A stretch of 64,000 nucleotides of DNA from Streptomyces sp. 35G-GA-8 (GTDB lineage Bacteria; Actinomycetota; Actinomycetes; Streptomycetales; Streptomycetaceae). Below are positions 26,988 through 35,400 of the stretch, one piece after another. The position numbers and the translations under genes were made by a program. The stretch is taken from positions 90,733 through 154,732 of the forward strand of contig NZ_JAMHJQ010000016.1 of the NCBI RefSeq assembly GCF_023534745.1, written 5' to 3'. How positions within the stretch are numbered: the stretch's first letter is position 1; each line of letters opens with the position of its first letter. The notes below the pieces were generated by a model. It did not search any database. It was not told where the DNA came from and saw nothing but the letters and a program-made list of their open reading frames with translations.

Positions 26988-27369
26988 GGAGCGCCGTGCT
27001 CGACAACATCCGCCAAGTGATCGTGCGCACACGGCCAACGCCGGGCTGAGAACTCGACTCTTCCGCTCCCAGGAGAGGTGCTGGTTGAGCCAGACATGGG
27101 ACGAAGACCATCCCCGATCGAAGCAGACAGGACCATCGGAAGATGCGATACACACAACAATCGCCGAGAGACTGTCTGGGGCGACTGGCGAACAGCCAGT
27201 CACAGGGATGCGATCCTTCGCGCGAGTACACCGCTTCGTGGCCCTGAACGGACGTCCCTCGTCGTACCGGCCGAGGTCGCCCGAGCCGTCTTCGTATCCG
27301 TCCGTTCACAGGCTCGTAAACCCAAGTAATACCTGGCCAGAGCCCTGTGGTGCTCCGGAACGCCGTGGA
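26988..27369. other. Left flank of att repeat 3
   Basis: No gene is seen. The last 60 bases or so (27310-27369) parallel the left flank of repeat 1 (ACCCAAGTA, CCTGG, CAGAGC, CTCC, CGCCGT), showing that repeats 1 and 3 are the same type of junction. Confidence 0.5.
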
Positions 27370-27413
27370 TTCCCAAGCTCAGAGCGCGAGTTCGATTCTC
27401 GTCACCCGCTCCA
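27370..27413 (+). repeat. att-like repeat 3: 3' half of tRNA-Gly(CCC)
   Basis: The core is identical to the repeat at 3299 from TTCCCAAGC through the acceptor strand and CCAC. It closes the segment carrying the cyclase operon and opens the 3.5-kb segment with the modification-dependent nuclease. Confidence 0.9.
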
Positions 27414-27417
27414 CGAC

Positions 27418-27449
27418 AAAGGCCCAAGTCAGCGACTTGGGCCTCCTTT
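27418..27449 (+). terminator. tRNA-derived terminator after att repeat 3
   Basis: AAAGGCCCAAGTC-AGC-GACTTGGGCCTCC followed by TTTG; also well placed to stop transcription of the minus-strand gene ending at 27497. Confidence 0.8.
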
Positions 27450-27496
27450 GTTGTCTTCTGCCTGGGCGCGGGCCGGATCGGCCCCGTGCAAGCGGT

Positions 27497-28636
27497 TCAG
27501 TGTCGTCGGCTCAGCAGGTTCAGCGTGTTGGTTGCGTCGTCGACGAAGTAGACCCGGTCGGGGTTCTCGGCGACCGCGAGCCCGAACAGCGCGCCCGCTC
27601 CCGGCGGTGTACCGCTGTTGTCGAGCGTGCGCACCGCCACCTGTGCGCCGCCCGGGGTGGTCTCGACGATGTTGCCGTCACCGGCGTTGACGGTGAGGAT
27701 GTGGCCGTTCGGAGCGATTGCCAACCCGAGCGGGCCGTTGAGGTGCCGGTCGGTGGTGACCACTCGGCCGGTACCGGCGCTGGTGTCCCGCTTCACCGCG
27801 TCCGGGATCGCGGTGATGCGGTTGTCCTCGGTGTCCGCCACGTAGAGCGTCCCATCCCGCAGGCCGACACCCGTCGGCCCGATCACGAGGGCCGCCGGGT
27901 CGGTCTTCTGCGCGAAACCCGAGCCGATCACGGTCGTGGCCACACGGGTCGGCGGCCGGTCGTCGTGGCGCTGCAGGGTGATCCGCAGCACGGTGCCCCG
28001 CCGCACGACGTCGCCGCCGCCGGCGACCGTACCGTTGAGCACGTTGGTGACGAACAGATCGGTCTTGTCGCCGTGGCTTGTCGCGGTCATGTCCCAGGGA
28101 CCGTTGATCCCCTTGCCGCTGAGGGTCTCGCGGACCTTGCCATGCTTGTCCAGCACGATCAGGCACCCGGCCTTCGCCGTGGCGGACGTGCCATCGGCCG
28201 TGGGCAGGCTCCCCACCACCACCCAGCCGCCCGGCAGGATGGACAGTGCGGTCGTCAGCCCCACGCCTCCCGGGCACGGTCCCGGCAGCTTGCTCGGGTC
28301 GATCTGAGCGAACAGTCTGGTCTCGCCCTCGGGACTGATCTGCACGAGCGTGGTCCCCGTGCCCTGCTCGTTCGCGGCGTTGTTGAAATTGCTGACCAGC
28401 ACGTCGCCGCGGCGCAGATCACCGGCGTCCTTCTTGACCAGGGCGGTGCCGTACGGGTTGAGGTCACCGTTGGCCGGAACCGTCGACGCGACGGTGGAGA
28501 CGGTGTGCAGCGGCCCGAGGAACGGCTCCCCGTCCCCGCCCACCGGCGCGGCGGATGCCGTCTGGCCCACCGTCACAATCGCTGTCAGTGCGGTGATGGC
28601 CACCGCCGCGAGACGCGAACCGAAATCAAGCCTCAT
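27497..28636 (-). CDS. Secreted NHL-type beta-propeller protein
   Basis: A 379-aa protein with a Sec signal peptide (MRLDFGSRLAAVAITAL..., cleavage near ASAAP, residues about 28-31). The mature part has repeated propeller blades: NPYGTALVKKDAG, NGPWDMTAT, PTGVGLRDGTLYVADTEDNRITAI, NGPLGLAIAPNGHILTVNAGDGNIVE and LFGLAVAENPDRVYFVDDATNTL. The GL-x-G-LYVADT-NRI pattern is typical of NHL/SMP-30-like blades. It lies outside the cell or in the wall; ligand unknown. It is single and divergent from the nuclease gene. Confidence 0.85.
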   Translation of the reverse strand: MRLDFGSRLAAVAITALTAIVTVGQTASAAPVGGDGEPFLGPLHTVSTVASTVPANGDLNPYGTALVKKDAGDLRRGDVLVSNFNNAANEQGTGTTLVQISPEGETRLFAQIDPSKLPGPCPGGVGLTTALSILPGGWVVVGSLPTADGTSATAKAGCLIVLDKHGKVRETLSGKGINGPWDMTATSHGDKTDLFVTNVLNGTVAGGGDVVRRGTVLRITLQRHDDRPPTRVATTVIGSGFAQKTDPAALVIGPTGVGLRDGTLYVADTEDNRITAIPDAVKRDTSAGTGRVVTTDRHLNGPLGLAIAPNGHILTVNAGDGNIVETTPGGAQVAVRTLDNSGTPPGAGALFGLAVAENPDRVYFVDDATNTLNLLSRRH

Positions 28637-29411
28637 CAGAGTCCTACCTCCTCAGCGTCGTGGGGCCGTCCGGCGGCCTCATCGACGGTCACAGAGAGTT
28701 GCCGGTCATCACATAAACGAACCCCGTGGCGCATTGCACGTCAAAGAGAGCCGGATGTGTGACCCGGGCCGCTGATCGAGGCAGACCGCTGGTGCGCCGG
28801 AGTGGCGGCCGAATGGCCGTGACGAGACTGTCTGCGGGGTGGAGGGGCGTGGGGTCGGATCACTACGCATGCCGGCGGACGGTCAGCTTCGGGTTGCGGG
28901 CACAACAGGTCGCACGCCGCGTCCGCGCCGCAGAAGGCCGGGGATGCTTTGCCCGGCGGCTGGGGCGCCCCGTGGATCCGGCCGTCCCCCAGAGGCGGAC
29001 GTCGAGGAACTTGACGGTGGCCCAGGCGATGACGCCGAGGACCAGGACGAGCGGCAAACCCAGACTTCGTGACCTTCACGCGCGATCCAGCTGCCGGTGT
29101 GGAGCACTCCGCTTACCGACTTACACGGGGACTGCGGAACGGTGGTTGGCGGTGAAGGTACTGAGCGCCGTGTAGTCGATATCAACCGCTGCGGGCGTAC
29201 GGAACAGCGGACGGCCGCCCGCGGCGCTGGGGGCAGGGAGCGGAAGTCTTTGGCGAAACCGCTGCATCCGGCAGAGAGGTCCGTCACCCGCAGCGGCTGC
29301 ATCAACTGTCTTCCAAGATCACCGGCACCAACAGGCTTGGATCCTAAGGGGCGGCACTGACAACGCCCCTGGGTATCAGCTCGCCCTGGTTCGCAGCTGC
29401 GAGGGTTGTCA
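28637..29411. other. Divergent intergenic region of about 770 bp
   Basis: It lies between the propeller and nuclease genes. The only notable element is a minus-strand frame at 28863-29057 (TTG start) encoding a hydrophobic stretch VLVLGVIAWATVKFL followed by a basic tail, without a good ribosome-binding site. No confident gene is called. Confidence 0.4.
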
Positions 29412-30650
29412 GTGGCACCTGATAAATCTTCATGTATGACTTTCGTTGTCGCCCCTGAATCGCACGTGGCGTTCTCGGACCTTGGCACCGCGGACCTGGT
29501 GGTCGACGCCCTGTACGCCGGGGGAACAAGAGGCAACTCGGGCGATGACCCCATGTCCAGGCTGATACCGGGCATAGGCAACCAGGGCGGATTCCGTTAC
29601 GCCGGCTCGCCGGCCAAAGGCACTGTCAAGCTGGTCGTGCTCTACACCAGCGGCGATGACGTCGACTGGCCCGACCACCTGGACATGCAGACCGGCACCT
29701 TCACCTACTACGGCGATAACAAGAAGCCCGGCCAGGACCTGCACAGCACCCCCCGCTCAGGCAATGCACTGCTGCGCGACGCCTTCGCCGCCTCCCACGG
29801 CACCGCGGCCGAACGGGCCTCAGGGGTAAGGCCGTTCTTCCTCTTCGAGAAGGCCGGCACCTCAGGACGGTCAGTACGCTTCCGGGGGCTGCTCGCCCCG
29901 GGCGGGCCCTCCATGACCTCAGACGATGAACTCGCAGCAATCTGGCGCGCCACCGCAGGCCACCGGTTCCAGAACTACCGCTCCCAGTTCACCGTTCTCG
30001 ACCACGCCACCATCCCCCGCACTTGGATCCAGCACCTCCTCACAGGAGGCAACCCCCTCGAAGGAGGCTGCCCCGACGTGTGGCGCACCTGGATCAACGG
30101 ACGCGTCTACCGCCCCCTCCTCGCACCAGCCACCACCACCATCCGCACCAGAGCCGCCCAGCTCCCCAACGACCCCGCCGGCACCGCCATGCTGGAAACC
30201 ATCCGCGAACACTTCCGTGGGCGCGAGCACGACTTCGAACACTGTGCGGTCGCCATCTGGCGCCTCATGGCCCCCAACACAGGCGCCGTTGACGTCACCC
30301 GCCCCAGCCGCGACGGGGGACGCGACGCCATCGGCACCTACACCCTCGGCCCCACAGCCAACCGCATCGCCATCGACTTCGCACTCGAAGCCAAGTGCTA
30401 CGCCCCCACCACCTCCGTCGGCGTCCGGGACGTCTCACGCCTCATCTCCCGCATCCGCCACCGCAACTTCGGCGTCCTCGTCACCACCTCCCACTTCCAC
30501 ACGCAGGTACAGCAAGAAGTCCAGGAAGACGGACACCCCATCTCCCTCATCAGCGGACGCGACATCACAGACACCCTCCGCCAGCAAGGCCACACCACCG
30601 CGGCTGCCGTACAGCAGTGGCTTGCACAGAGCTTCCCGCCCTCTTACTAG
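29412..30650 (+). CDS. Modification-dependent restriction endonuclease (AspBHI/Mrr-like)
   Basis: A 412-aa protein. The N-terminal half (about 20-200) shows ADLVVDALYAGG, GIGNQGGFRYAG, GTVKLVVLYTSG, DPMSRLIPG and FFLFEKAGTSGR-VRFRGLLAPGG, the layout of AspBHI-like methyl-cytosine-reading endonucleases. The C-terminal third is an Mrr-type PD-(D/E)XK domain: FEHCAVAIWRLMAP, then DGGRDAIG, FALEAKCYAP (catalytic D...E-x-K) and NFGVLVTTSHF. It should cut foreign DNA carrying modified cytosines, a type IV-style defence needing no partner methylase; none is present. GTG 29412 has GAGGG six bases upstream; ATG 29436 is an alternative. Confidence 0.82.
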   Translation: MAPDKSSCMTFVVAPESHVAFSDLGTADLVVDALYAGGTRGNSGDDPMSRLIPGIGNQGGFRYAGSPAKGTVKLVVLYTSGDDVDWPDHLDMQTGTFTYYGDNKKPGQDLHSTPRSGNALLRDAFAASHGTAAERASGVRPFFLFEKAGTSGRSVRFRGLLAPGGPSMTSDDELAAIWRATAGHRFQNYRSQFTVLDHATIPRTWIQHLLTGGNPLEGGCPDVWRTWINGRVYRPLLAPATTTIRTRAAQLPNDPAGTAMLETIREHFRGREHDFEHCAVAIWRLMAPNTGAVDVTRPSRDGGRDAIGTYTLGPTANRIAIDFALEAKCYAPTTSVGVRDVSRLISRIRHRNFGVLVTTSHFHTQVQQEVQEDGHPISLISGRDITDTLRQQGHTTAAAVQQWLAQSFPPSY

Positions 30651-30838
30651 CCACCGTCGCCGACTTACCCAGCCAGAGACCCTGATCAGAAGGTCACCAC
30701 TCGCGGTCTCCGCACCAGATGGGCACCAGAAGGGGCAGTGAACAAGGGGCAAGACGGGTCACCCAGCAGAGCGGCCCGCTGCATCGTCACGGACATCTCG
30801 GCAGGTCAGCGGCCCCTTCCTTAGTGAACCGTCGGAGA
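30651..30838. other. Left flank of att repeat 4
   Basis: No gene is recognised between the nuclease stop and the repeat. Confidence 0.4.
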
Positions 30839-30883
30839 TTCCCATGCTCAGAGCGCGAGTTCGATTCTCGTCACCCTCTCCAC
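30839..30883 (+). repeat. att-like repeat 4: 3' half of tRNA-Gly(CCC), diverged
   Basis: The same core with two changes (CCCATGCTCA for CCCAAGCTCA, and CACCCTCTCC in the acceptor strand). The right flank is nearly identical to that of repeat 2, including GCGTGCCATTCGCGTGCCA and CGACCCCTCCGACCAGGCCGAACG, but no integrase follows here, implying loss of the int gene of a further element. Confidence 0.88.
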
Positions 30884-30887
30884 GACG

Positions 30888-30915
30888 AAGGCCCAAGTCA
30901 GCGACTTGGGCCTCA
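30888..30915 (+). terminator. tRNA-derived terminator after att repeat 4
   Basis: GGCCCAAGTC-AGC-GACTTGGGCCTC followed by ATTTGTTG, the same stem as after repeats 2 and 3. Confidence 0.8.
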
Positions 30916-31052
30916 TTTGTTGTCTAAATCGTTTTCCGGCCGCGTGCCATTCGCGTGCCACAACGACCCCTCCGACCAGGCCGAACGCCGCTATCAGGCT
31001 GCGCCGTGCACACGCGAGCCGTTCGCGGAGTTCTGCCGGATGTGTGCAGCGC

Positions 31053-31733
31053 TCAGGACGGATTACGTTGCAGCCTCGGGTAGCCGATCTCCCCGATTTC
31101 CTCAGCCACGTCCGACAGGCTGGTCGCCTCATTCAGGGACGAGACGAGCGCGGGGGTCAGCGGTCGCAGCGCGTACACGTGGCGCACCGCTGTGAGGTTC
31201 ACGGGAACCTCGTAGTAGTCCTCGGCGAACCGCTGGTATTCCTCAGGGGAAGGGTCCACAAGGAGGCGGAAAAGCCGGTCCGCGCCGTCGGCATCGTCGT
31301 GGCCCGCGGGGAAGTCAATTGTTCCGTGGCTCCATCGAGTCTCAGCCGTCTCGCGCCACATGCAGGCCGTCACGACCGGCACGTGGTCTTCGTCGGTGAA
31401 TACGGGTGCCTCCACACATGAGCGGAAGGCCGAGGGAACACTGTCGATCACGCCCGGCCAGACTTCACCGTCGTTGGCGTACGGGCTCATCGGCGACTCG
31501 TGGTCGAAGCCGCGCACGTAGGCGCCTGCTGCCGAGAAGACGATGGAGTACTCGTCTCCCGAGCCGTTGCGCATCGAGGCCATCTCCTCGCCCTCGGCCC
31601 ACGCGAAGCCGAAGGAGTAGCACCGGGACTCCCAGTCAGGGCTGAGGATCGCATCGAGCACCGCCAAGGAACGGCACAGGTTCCGCAGGTCGCCGATGGC
31701 GGGCAGTCGGCGCGCTACGTCGTATGAGGTCAT
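31053..31733 (-). CDS. Conserved-looking hypothetical protein
   Basis: A 226-aa soluble acidic protein starting MTSYDVARRLPAIGDLRN. Features include LSPDWESRCYSFGFAWAEGE, GSGDEYSIVFSAAGAYVRGF, WPGVIDSVPSAF and a C-terminal segment YALRPLTPALVSSLNE. It resembles small uncharacterised Streptomyces proteins of the SUKH/immunity-like sort in composition, but no family is claimed. The frame extends 26 codons upstream; ATG 31733 gives the more protein-like N-terminus. Confidence 0.65.
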   Translation of the reverse strand: MTSYDVARRLPAIGDLRNLCRSLAVLDAILSPDWESRCYSFGFAWAEGEEMASMRNGSGDEYSIVFSAAGAYVRGFDHESPMSPYANDGEVWPGVIDSVPSAFRSCVEAPVFTDEDHVPVVTACMWRETAETRWSHGTIDFPAGHDDADGADRLFRLLVDPSPEEYQRFAEDYYEVPVNLTAVRHVYALRPLTPALVSSLNEATSLSDVAEEIGEIGYPRLQRNPS

Positions 31734-31927
31734 CCGCTCATCCAATACGCTGCCTCTGACAGTCGGTGTCTCAACTGGGCCGTGCATCATGGCCGGTTGC
31801 CCCGCCATCACGGATGCGCGCCAACCGGGCTACCTACGTCGCGCGGGTTGCGTGGCGGGCCCAGGCGGGCCGAAGCGGACCGCCCCGACATCGGGTTTCA
31901 GGTGCCGCGCCCCCTTGCGCCCCGGGG

Positions 31928-32626
31928 TCACACGTTGGATGGCGAGCACTCGATGTCGGCGACCGCTGTGACCGTCGTAGGCGCCTGGCCGGGCGCGGAG
32001 CCCGCGGACTCGTCGAGCCCGCGGGCGGTGTGGATCCGCAGCAGTCCTTCGATGCCGCGCAGCAGGGTCTCGCCGGCCAGGACGGGGTCGCCGAGGTAGC
32101 CGGCGCTCATCGCGCCGTCGCGGAGCATGACAAAGTGCCGACCGGCGTGCTCGGCCTGTTCGGCCGTGATCGTGGCGAACAGCGCGGTGACCGTCCGCAG
32201 GAACCATTCGCGGTGCTGTACGACGGCGCGGTGGACCGGGTTGCCGGGGTCGGGGAATTCCGCCGCCGCGTTGAGGAAGGCACATCCGCGGTAGCCGGGT
32301 GAGCGGATCTGCTCGACCAGGGACGTACCGATGCCTCGGAGGATGGCGTCGGTCGGCACGTCCGTGGACATCAGAGAGCCGATCTGACCGCGGATCGCCT
32401 GGTCGACGCTTCCGATGTAGGCGAGGGCGAGGTCGTCCTTGCTTCGGAAGTGGCGGTAGAAGGTGGCGTTGGTGACCTTCGCCTCGGCGACGAGTCGGTC
32501 GACGCCCACCGTGTGGATGCCCTCCGCGTAGAAGAGCTGCCCGGCGGTCCTCAGAAGCCGCTCCCGGGCCGCCGAGACCCGCCCGCCAGTGCCTGTGCCG
32601 GCTTCCGTCCGTGTCATGCCACCCAT
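31928..32626 (-). CDS. TetR/AcrR-family repressor
   Basis: About 230 aa. The N-terminal HTH reads RERLLRTAGQLFYAEGIHTVGVDRLVAEAKV-TNATFYRHFRSKDDL, typical TetR. The C-terminal ligand domain contains RGCAFLNAAAEFPDPGNP and HREWFLRTV, as in the group controlling oxidoreductase or membrane genes. A second ATG at 32617 is possible. Its start lies beside a half-perfect copy of the palindrome at 32686, so autorepression and repression of the divergent membrane gene are likely. Confidence 0.9.
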   Translation of the reverse strand: MGGMTRTEAGTGTGGRVSAARERLLRTAGQLFYAEGIHTVGVDRLVAEAKVTNATFYRHFRSKDDLALAYIGSVDQAIRGQIGSLMSTDVPTDAILRGIGTSLVEQIRSPGYRGCAFLNAAAEFPDPGNPVHRAVVQHREWFLRTVTALFATITAEQAEHAGRHFVMLRDGAMSAGYLGDPVLAGETLLRGIEGLLRIHTARGLDESAGSAPGQAPTTVTAVADIECSPSNV

Positions 32627-32634
32627 GGTAGCGG

Positions 32635-32703
32635 GTAGAACGCTCTCTCTTGTTTTCGCCGAAGAGGTGTGCCAGGCTGCGGCCCAGAGAGAACGTTCTC
32701 TCT
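32635..32703. promoter_or_regulatory. Divergent TetR promoter region with two operator copies
   Basis: A perfect 18-bp palindrome AGAGAGAACGTTCTCTCT lies at 32686-32703. An imperfect copy, GTAGAACGCTCTCTCT, lies around 32635-32650. The two are centred about 50 bp apart between the divergent TetR gene and the membrane-protein gene, the expected place for the TetR operators. Confidence 0.8.
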
Positions 32704-32726
32704 ACCCACACTCACTGGAGAATCCC

Positions 32727-33296
32727 ATGGCATCCACCGCCTCCGCCGAGCACGCCACCGCCACACCCGCCCTGCGGCGGCTGTACGTCATCCGCTTCGC
32801 CTTCGCCGCCGCGTGGGCCGTGCTCCTGATGGTGTCCGGCTCGGGCTCGGACCTCACCCTCGGCGCCCGGCTGTTGCTGGTTCTCTATCCGGCCTTCGAC
32901 GTGGCCGCGGCTGTCGTCGACGCCCGGTCCGCGCGCGCCGGCGGACCGGTCAGGGGCCTGTACGTCAACATCGCCGTCAGCTCGCTCGCAGCCGTCGGTA
33001 TCGCGGTCGCCGGCACCTCGGGCGTCGCCGACGTGCTGCGCGTCTGGGGCGCGTGGGCAGTGCTCTCCGGGCTGGTCCAGCTCCTCGTGGGCATCGCGCG
33101 CCGGCCGATGGGCGGACAGTGGGCCATGATCATCAGCGGCGGTATCTCGGTGCTGGCCGGCGCGACCTTCCTCCGAAGCGCCTCCCAGGACGACCCCTCA
33201 CTGACCGCCCTCGCCGGCTATGCCACGCTCGGAGGGATCTTCTTCCTCGTCTCGGCGTTCCGCCTGCCCCGCTCGGCTTCGATGGCGTCTCGCTGA
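32727..33296 (+). CDS. DUF308/HdeD-like membrane protein
   Basis: A 189-aa integral membrane protein with about six transmembrane helices (YVIRFAFAAAWAVLLMV, LLLVLYPAFDVAAAVVDA, VNIAVSSLAAVGIAVAG, AWAVLSGLVQLLVGIARR, WAMIISGGISVLAGATF, TLGGIFFLVSAFRL). The GAWAVLSGLVQL and GGISVLAGATF patterns are typical of HdeD-like proteins. The ATG at 32727 follows CTGGAG. It is controlled by the divergent TetR protein through the palindrome just upstream. Confidence 0.8.
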   Translation: MASTASAEHATATPALRRLYVIRFAFAAAWAVLLMVSGSGSDLTLGARLLLVLYPAFDVAAAVVDARSARAGGPVRGLYVNIAVSSLAAVGIAVAGTSGVADVLRVWGAWAVLSGLVQLLVGIARRPMGGQWAMIISGGISVLAGATFLRSASQDDPSLTALAGYATLGGIFFLVSAFRLPRSASMASR

Positions 33297-33459
33297 CCGT
33301 CATCGGGAGCACCACAGCAGGCGGCCGACGCCGAACAACCCGTACCGGACGATCGAACTGCCGGCGAGGGACGGTCCTTGCCTCGTCGAGATGTCCGTAC
33401 AGCGTGAACCGGGCCGGTACGTGATGAACCCGGCGGTCTGCTGCGCGGTCTTCTCGCGC

Positions 33460-34050
33460 TCGCCGCAGAGCCGTTGGGCGAGGATCGCCTGGTCGTCCGG
33501 GAACAGGCCCGGACCGTGAGGGGACAAGCCACCGGCACCTCGGCGTCCGAAGAGACCGGAGCACCGGAGGATGACGAATTCCACGAAATCGAGAAGGCGT
33601 TGAAGACCCACCCCTTGCGTGGCCGTCGCCGCCAGGTCAGCCACAGACCTCCGCGTTCCGGCCGTACGCGGTCTCGTCGCCCAGGCGTTCGCCCACGCCG
33701 GGGCGGTCGAGGCGGCGGAGAAATGGGCCGGCTGGGACCGCCCGAAGGGCAAAGACCGCGAGCAGGTCGAGCGGTCACAGGCCGCTGTGGCCGCGGGCCT
33801 CGCCGCACACGACCCCGAGGCCGCAGCGCGGATTGTCGAGGAGCAGCTCGTAGGAGTGAACCGGATGGCCGGCCTGCCGGGCCGGGAGAGGCATCTGTCC
33901 CGGACATTGGGCCCGCTGCTCGCGCTGCCTGATCCACGACGCCCCAGCACCGGATTGCACGCGGCGCTCGGCGTTCTGTGCGCCCGCGTGGACGAGAACA
34001 TCCTCGGCTGGGACGTACCCGCGGTCCTGCTCCACGGGCTGGCGGAGCGG
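33460..34050 (+). pseudogene. Decayed fragment of a large helical protein
   Basis: The plus frame reads coherently over VPAVRGLVAQAFAHAGAVEA, EKWAGWDRPKGKDREQVER, AAGLAAHDPEAAARIVEEQL and RHLSRTLGPLLALPDP, an Ala-rich repeat style seen in the tails of Streptomyces STAND/HEAT proteins. There is no start signal, and the frame turns to noise where it meets the IS remnant. The preceding stretch (33297-33460) has no gene. Confidence 0.4.
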
Positions 34051-34129
34051 ACCATTGCCTCGCGTACCAGGCCGCCGGAAGCGCGTGCAGCGGCCCGGCT
34101 CCAGAAGCCGTCCCCCGGCTCGCGGAGTC

Positions 34130-34482
34130 GGCCCTCGTGCACGTCTTCGGCCGTCGATGAGTTCGCACGCCGGCCCGACCGGGAGGTGTCCCTTTCACGA
34201 GCGGGATCAGGGCCTGGCGGTTCGTGGACGTTGGCGCCGGAGATTCCGACGGACAGGGGCAGACCGGTCCGCTCGGTGACCAGGTGGATCTCCGACCCGT
34301 ACTTGCCCCGGTCGACAGGATTCGGACCTGTCAGCTGTGGTGGGCAACTGCTGCCATGTGCAACCCGACGTCGCCACGCACACGATCGCCGCCAGCACCT
34401 CACGGTCACCGTGCCGACGCGGCCCGCCGCCCTGGGGCCGCGGCGGAGCCTCCGGCACCACCCGCTGGATCAACTCCCACAA
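34130..34482 (-). mobile_element. IS5-family transposase remnant
   Basis: The minus strand starts with MWELIQRVVPEAP and VLAAIVCVATSGCTWQQLP (N-terminal IS5/IS4-type transposase), then shifts frame and continues as GPNPVDRGKYGSEIHLVTE and TGLPLSVGISGANVHE (start of the DDE domain), then in another frame as KGTPPGRAGVRTHRR. The segment between WQQLP and GPNPVDRGK, which should be about 70 residues, and the whole catalytic C-terminus are missing. Dead element. Confidence 0.85.
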
Positions 34483-34539
34483 TCATCCGGCACCAGCCGC
34501 TCAACAATCGAAACCACGACCGACAGCACTACAGACCTC

Positions 34540-35400
34540 TCACTTAGCGCCTGAGCGCAGTGCGTCGGCAATGGCCTGGCCAGTCTCATGAGCCGTAAGG
34601 TACGGGCGCACGTCGTGCGCCTTGGCACCGTTATGGACTCGGAGATCACGGACACGATCCCCGAACGATGGGGCCAGCTCTTTTGCCAGCGCGACGACGT
34701 CACCCGCGTCAGCGATGTTGGTCCAGCGCTTCACTGGAGCCGGCCAGCGGGCGCGACCTTTGACGGGTCGGGGCATGAGGCGTTCGAAGACGAGGTTGCG
34801 TACGGCCAAGGGTGAGCCCAGTGTCACCAGCGTCAGATCCGGGCAGTCATGGAGCGCGTGCAACGTCTCGTAGGCGGCGACCGTCCCAAGTGAGTGGGCG
34901 ATGATCACCTCGGTCTCACGCGTGACGCGCCGGGCGATCCTGTCATGGACGCCGGTACGTACCTCGCGCTCGGTGAAGTAGCGGCGTACCTGCCGGGCAC
35001 TGGACATCATCATGCGTTCGCTGAGCCCGGCAAAGAAGGACGAATGGCTGAGTGCGTCCAGGGCTCGCTGCACAAGGTAAGGGGTACGCAGCCGCGCCGG
35101 GGCGGCCGGGCCCGCGACACCCGTTTCTTGTTCTGAGGCGAATTCCCACCAGCGGAGTAGCAGTTCGCGCTCAAGACCGTCCTGAACATCGGAAGCGTCC
35201 AGCTCCGGGGCGCCGAGCCCACGGTGACCGGCAGTGCGGAAGAGGTCACCGTAGAAAGCCATGGAGACCTCGTCGCGCGCCACATGCGTGTCGGCCGCCA
35301 GGGCGAGGCCGTCACACAAGGCCGGATACCAGTCGGCGAGGAGCGTCTCGGGGCCTTTGACTTCCTGGGCGATGCCGTGGACGAGGACGATACGGGTCAC
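34540..35400 (-). CDS. Alpha/beta hydrolase (lipase-like) coupled to caspase-STAND-WD40 protein
   Basis: A 286-aa protein starting MTRIVLVHGIAQEVKGPE (oxyanion HG) with nucleophile elbow IIAHSLGTVAAYETLHAL (A-H-S-L-G), the serine hydrolase pattern. Candidate catalytic Asp (NIADAGDVVALA) and a C-terminal His (RPYLTAHETG) follow. No signal peptide, so cytoplasmic. The ATG overlaps the stop of the upstream giant gene (ATGA), implying joint expression. As partner to a caspase/STAND sensor it could be an effector acting on lipids or esters (inference). Confidence 0.82.
   Translation of the reverse strand: MTRIVLVHGIAQEVKGPETLLADWYPALCDGLALAADTHVARDEVSMAFYGDLFRTAGHRGLGAPELDASDVQDGLERELLLRWWEFASEQETGVAGPAAPARLRTPYLVQRALDALSHSSFFAGLSERMMMSSARQVRRYFTEREVRTGVHDRIARRVTRETEVIIAHSLGTVAAYETLHALHDCPDLTLVTLGSPLAVRNLVFERLMPRPVKGRARWPAPVKRWTNIADAGDVVALAKELAPSFGDRVRDLRVHNGAKAHDVRPYLTAHETGQAIADALRSGAK

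Noticed and set aside
28863-29057. Minus-strand 64-aa frame with one hydrophobic helix and a basic tail
   Set aside because: Needs a TTG start and has no clear ribosome-binding site; kept only as a note in the intergenic entry.
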